This document shows, one piece after another, positions 61,036 to 64,000 of a stretch of DNA of 64,000 nucleotides (position 1 is the first letter of the stretch; every line of letters starts with the position of its first letter). The notes below the pieces were generated by a model. The model did no database searches, was not told the DNA's origin, and worked only from the letters and a program-made list of their open reading frames with translations. The position numbers were made by a program, and so were the translations under genes. Origin of the DNA: Candidatus Acetothermia bacterium (lineage in GTDB: Bacteria; Bipolaricaulota; Bipolaricaulia; RBG-16-55-9); NCBI GenBank assembly GCA_016201405.1, contig JACQCZ010000014.1, forward strand, positions 356,631 to 420,630, written 5' to 3'.

Positions 61036-63336
61036 ATGCAAAATCAGGTACTGCTGATTGCTCTTGTCTTAGCTGTAGTGGGTCTGGTTGTAGGCATTCT
61101 GGTCTTCGGGCCTGCAAGCAGTCATAAAGACGTCAATCCCACGGATCATTCCGTGGTCACGCTCGGTGATAACTCGCAGCAAACCTCAGACCTGGCTGGG
61201 GTCGCGATTCTGGCCAATGGAGCAAAGATTTCTGACGAAGAGCTCGATTTTGCCACGCACGCTGGGATTCAGGTCTACAAACAACTCTATCAACAGCTGA
61301 ATCAGGATTATCAAGAGAAGCTGCAGGGCACGACTGGCGAATATCAGAGGCTTCAGCATGAAGCCCAGGCAGCCGATGGGCTGATTTACAAATCGATTGT
61401 TCGCGCAGAGATCAAAAAGCGGGGCATCACCGTTCCTCAAGATGAAGTCGATAAGGCTTTTAACGACAAATACCATGAGTATTTGCAATACATCTTTGGC
61501 ATCAAAGAAGAAGATTTTATCAGCTTTCTCAAAGACCCCGTCCAGCGCCAACAGTTTCAGCAAGCTCTCTTTGAGGCGGGCCTGCTCAACTTGCTGACCG
61601 GGACCTACGAAGAGTTCAGAGACGTGCTGCGCGCCAACGCTGAATATGATTTGCAAGAGCAAGCGCTCAAAAATACGCTCATCACCCGAGTCACACCGAG
61701 CGATGCGGAGCTGCTTGATTATATTGACAAGAACCGGGGGAAATATATGGCTAACATTGTCGAGGCCGTAGTCCCCTCGGACACTGATCTTCAGAGCTAT
61801 TTTGATATGCATCGCAATCAATATGCCGACGCGAAGAAACTAAATGACGCAAAAGATGCAGTCAAACAGGACTTTATGGTAGAAGCTCAAGGAAAACTTC
61901 TAGACGCCTGGCTGGAGCTGGCACGCAGCTCGGGAGTCTTTCCCAATTCAGATGAAGTCCATGCCCGGCATATTTTAGTGGCTGTAGAAGAGGGAGCATC
62001 TCCAGATAAAGTGCAATCGGCCCAGGTGAAGATTGAGCACATCCAAGCCGCGCTTCAGCAGGGAGCCGATTTTGCTCAGCTTGCCAAAGATAACTCCGAT
62101 GATCAATCCAACCGGGACAAGGGAGGCGACCTGGGCTGGTTTGGGCATGGAATGATGGTCCCTGAGTTTGATCAGGCGGCCTTTGCTCTCAATCCAGGAA
62201 AGACCTCTGGAATCATTCGGACTCCATTTGGATTCCACGTCATTCAGTTGCTGGAGCGAAGAAGCACAGATTCCCTCAAGCAGGCAATTGCCAAAGCGTT
62301 TGCTTCTGAAAAGTCAGATGATCAGTTCAAGAGCTGGACCGACGCCCAAGTCGTCCAGGCAACCATCAAGATTCTAGATCCTTTGCTCGCGGGTCATATT
62401 GCCGAGGAGAAGGGGCAAAGCGCCACGAATCCCTTGGATCAATTCAAATATTTCAATGAAGCCGTTCGTGACTTCGAAGGGGGAAAATCCAACCCTGCGT
62501 ACGCCAACTTCGTTGGCTACCTGGAAAGCCGCATTTATCTGCAAGAGCTAAAGGCCTTTCAGAGCCAGCTTGCTGCGCTTGGGCCCTCTGCCTCCGACTC
62601 CGACAAAGCTGCGATTCAGCAACGGATTGATGATGCGCAAAAGAGAGCCAGCGCAAGCTTCTTGCAGAGCCAATATAAGTCATGGGATGAGAGTGCCTTT
62701 CAAGAGATACTGACTGCTGACGGAAACGATCCAGAGCTTCACTATCGCTATGCTCAATTTCTCTACGACGAAAAGTATGACATTATGAAGGCTCTGGCTG
62801 AGCTGAAGACTCTTCAGACCCAGTTTCCGCAGTATAAGACCAAAGAAGTTGCAGATCTTTCCAGTACGATTCAGAAGAGCGAGGGGATTGGCCCCGATGG
62901 GCTGCCAGGCCATCCTGTTGAGATCATGGCAAATAACCACATCCAACCCGGAAGTCCTCATCCAAACTACAATAGCATTCCGCCCACATCGGGCCCGCAT
63001 TATCCCACGCTGGCTCCTTATGGCGTCAGCGATAAGCCCATCCAGGATGAATTTCAAGTGCATAACCTGGAGCATGGAGCTGTGCTCATCCAATATCGCC
63101 CCGGCACCGATGCTTCGATTATCTCTGACATGAATAAGTTTGTAACAGACCTGCGCAAAGACCCGAAGTACTGCAAGCTGATGCTGGCGCCGTATCCAGG
63201 TCTCGATCAACTGATTGCGATCACCGCCTGGGGCAGAATCCTGAAGCTCGATGAATTCGACCACACACAAGCCGAGGGCTTCGTAGAGAGCTTCATCAGC
63301 AAGGGACCCGAGCAGGTCAACGACTGCCAGCCCTAA
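61036..63336 (+). CDS. PPIase-DUF3105 fusion, tandem paralogue
   Basis: VHARHILVAVEEG...GGDLGWFGHGMMVPEFDQAAFAL; C-terminal SIPPTSGPHYPTLAPYGV...HNLEHGAVLIQYRP. Confidence 0.85.
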   Translation: MQNQVLLIALVLAVVGLVVGILVFGPASSHKDVNPTDHSVVTLGDNSQQTSDLAGVAILANGAKISDEELDFATHAGIQVYKQLYQQLNQDYQEKLQGTTGEYQRLQHEAQAADGLIYKSIVRAEIKKRGITVPQDEVDKAFNDKYHEYLQYIFGIKEEDFISFLKDPVQRQQFQQALFEAGLLNLLTGTYEEFRDVLRANAEYDLQEQALKNTLITRVTPSDAELLDYIDKNRGKYMANIVEAVVPSDTDLQSYFDMHRNQYADAKKLNDAKDAVKQDFMVEAQGKLLDAWLELARSSGVFPNSDEVHARHILVAVEEGASPDKVQSAQVKIEHIQAALQQGADFAQLAKDNSDDQSNRDKGGDLGWFGHGMMVPEFDQAAFALNPGKTSGIIRTPFGFHVIQLLERRSTDSLKQAIAKAFASEKSDDQFKSWTDAQVVQATIKILDPLLAGHIAEEKGQSATNPLDQFKYFNEAVRDFEGGKSNPAYANFVGYLESRIYLQELKAFQSQLAALGPSASDSDKAAIQQRIDDAQKRASASFLQSQYKSWDESAFQEILTADGNDPELHYRYAQFLYDEKYDIMKALAELKTLQTQFPQYKTKEVADLSSTIQKSEGIGPDGLPGHPVEIMANNHIQPGSPHPNYNSIPPTSGPHYPTLAPYGVSDKPIQDEFQVHNLEHGAVLIQYRPGTDASIISDMNKFVTDLRKDPKYCKLMLAPYPGLDQLIAITAWGRILKLDEFDHTQAEGFVESFISKGPEQVNDCQP

Positions 63337-63339
63337 GAG

Positions 63340-64000
63340 ATGCCTTCCCGAAGTCTGGAATCCCTGGTGGATCTGGTCGCTGAGCTGCGGGCTCCAGATG
63401 GATGTCCCTGGGACAAGGCACAGACTCATCAGTCTCTGACGGGATTTCTCATCGAAGAGTCCTATGAAGTCGTCCACGCCATCGAAGATCAAGACTCGGA
63501 TGCTCTGAAAGAAGAGCTTGGAGACTTGCTGCTGCATGTCGCCTTTCATGTCCAGCTGGCCCGCGAGAGTGGCGAATTCGATCTCAATGACGTCTTAGAG
63601 GCGATTCATGAGAAAATTATTAAACGACACCCTCATGTCTTTGGGAAGAGCACTCCCAATGAGATGTCGTCCATAAAGCTCAAGTGGGAAGAGCTCAAAG
63701 AGGAAGAGAATCAACGCAAAGAGAAGGGGGTGGTCTCTTTCCCTGCGCTGGTGGAGGCCAGAAAATTCTTAGAGCGCACGGCAAATCTTGGTAAGTCTCA
63801 CGAGAGCTTAGTCAAAACAGAAGATTCTGCACTGCTAACAAATCTTCGCAAGAAGATTGAGAGTGATCCTGATGCTCTTGGGAAGATCCTCTTTGAGATT
63901 GTGGCAATCGGGCGCGAGCTGGGCATTGAGCCTGAGATCGCTCTGAAAAAGAGGACTCGCGAACTCTCAAAAATATTGGAGACTAAACACTCCGGACAAC
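63340..64000 (+). CDS. mazG: MazG nucleoside triphosphate pyrophosphohydrolase (open at window edge)
   Basis: Own translation: LRAPDGCPWDKAQTHQSLTGFLIEESYEVVHAIE...ELGDLLLHVAFH...KIIKRHPHVFG; no stop before base 64000. Confidence 0.93.
   Translation, partial: MPSRSLESLVDLVAELRAPDGCPWDKAQTHQSLTGFLIEESYEVVHAIEDQDSDALKEELGDLLLHVAFHVQLARESGEFDLNDVLEAIHEKIIKRHPHVFGKSTPNEMSSIKLKWEELKEEENQRKEKGVVSFPALVEARKFLERTANLGKSHESLVKTEDSALLTNLRKKIESDPDALGKILFEIVAIGRELGIEPEIALKKRTRELSKILETKHSGQ

Noticed and set aside
1-64000. CRISPR array or rRNA genes
   Set aside because: No regularly spaced identical repeats and no rRNA-like sequence noticed anywhere in the window.

Overview
The window is a gene-dense bacterial chromosome segment, mostly housekeeping and metabolic genes, with one clear accessory island. 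The lineage cannot be fixed from the sequence alone. Recognisable core genes include coaE (partial), ltaE, pheS/pheT, speB with a pyruvoyl-dependent arginine decarboxylase, fabF, recO, a menC/NSAR-like enolase-superfamily gene, era, hutH, hutU, a fur-family regulator, two tRNAs, pgsA-like, rluD-like, rimP, nusA, an RND transporter, rny, spoVS and mazG (partial). There is also an archaeal-looking acyl-CoA block: a 3-hydroxyacyl-CoA dehydrogenase/enoyl-CoA hydratase fusion, two thiolases and an MTH865-like protein. The main candidate for something new lies at about 5097-9379. This 4.3-kb segment is bounded by near-perfect inverted repeats (taggctttgcacaaWatct, 18/19) with extra subterminal copies of the same motif. 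It carries a DUF5678-like/retropepsin-like gene pair, a frameshifted SWIM-type transposase, and a ribbon-helix-helix plus DUF262/DUF1524 (GmrSD-like) gene pair preceded by a 26-bp imperfect palindrome. No intact transposase that could own the ends is visible. Secondary signals are several intergenic hairpins whose loops carry SD or anti-SD sequence, a 143-nt structured-RNA candidate followed by a short ORF, an in-frame 17-codon leader ORF abutting agmatinase, a stand-alone CxxCxGxG protein between pheS and pheT, a Ser-Ser-Gly MIO triad in HutH, and tandem PPIase-DUF3105 fusions. All family calls come from reading motifs by eye; no database search was run.
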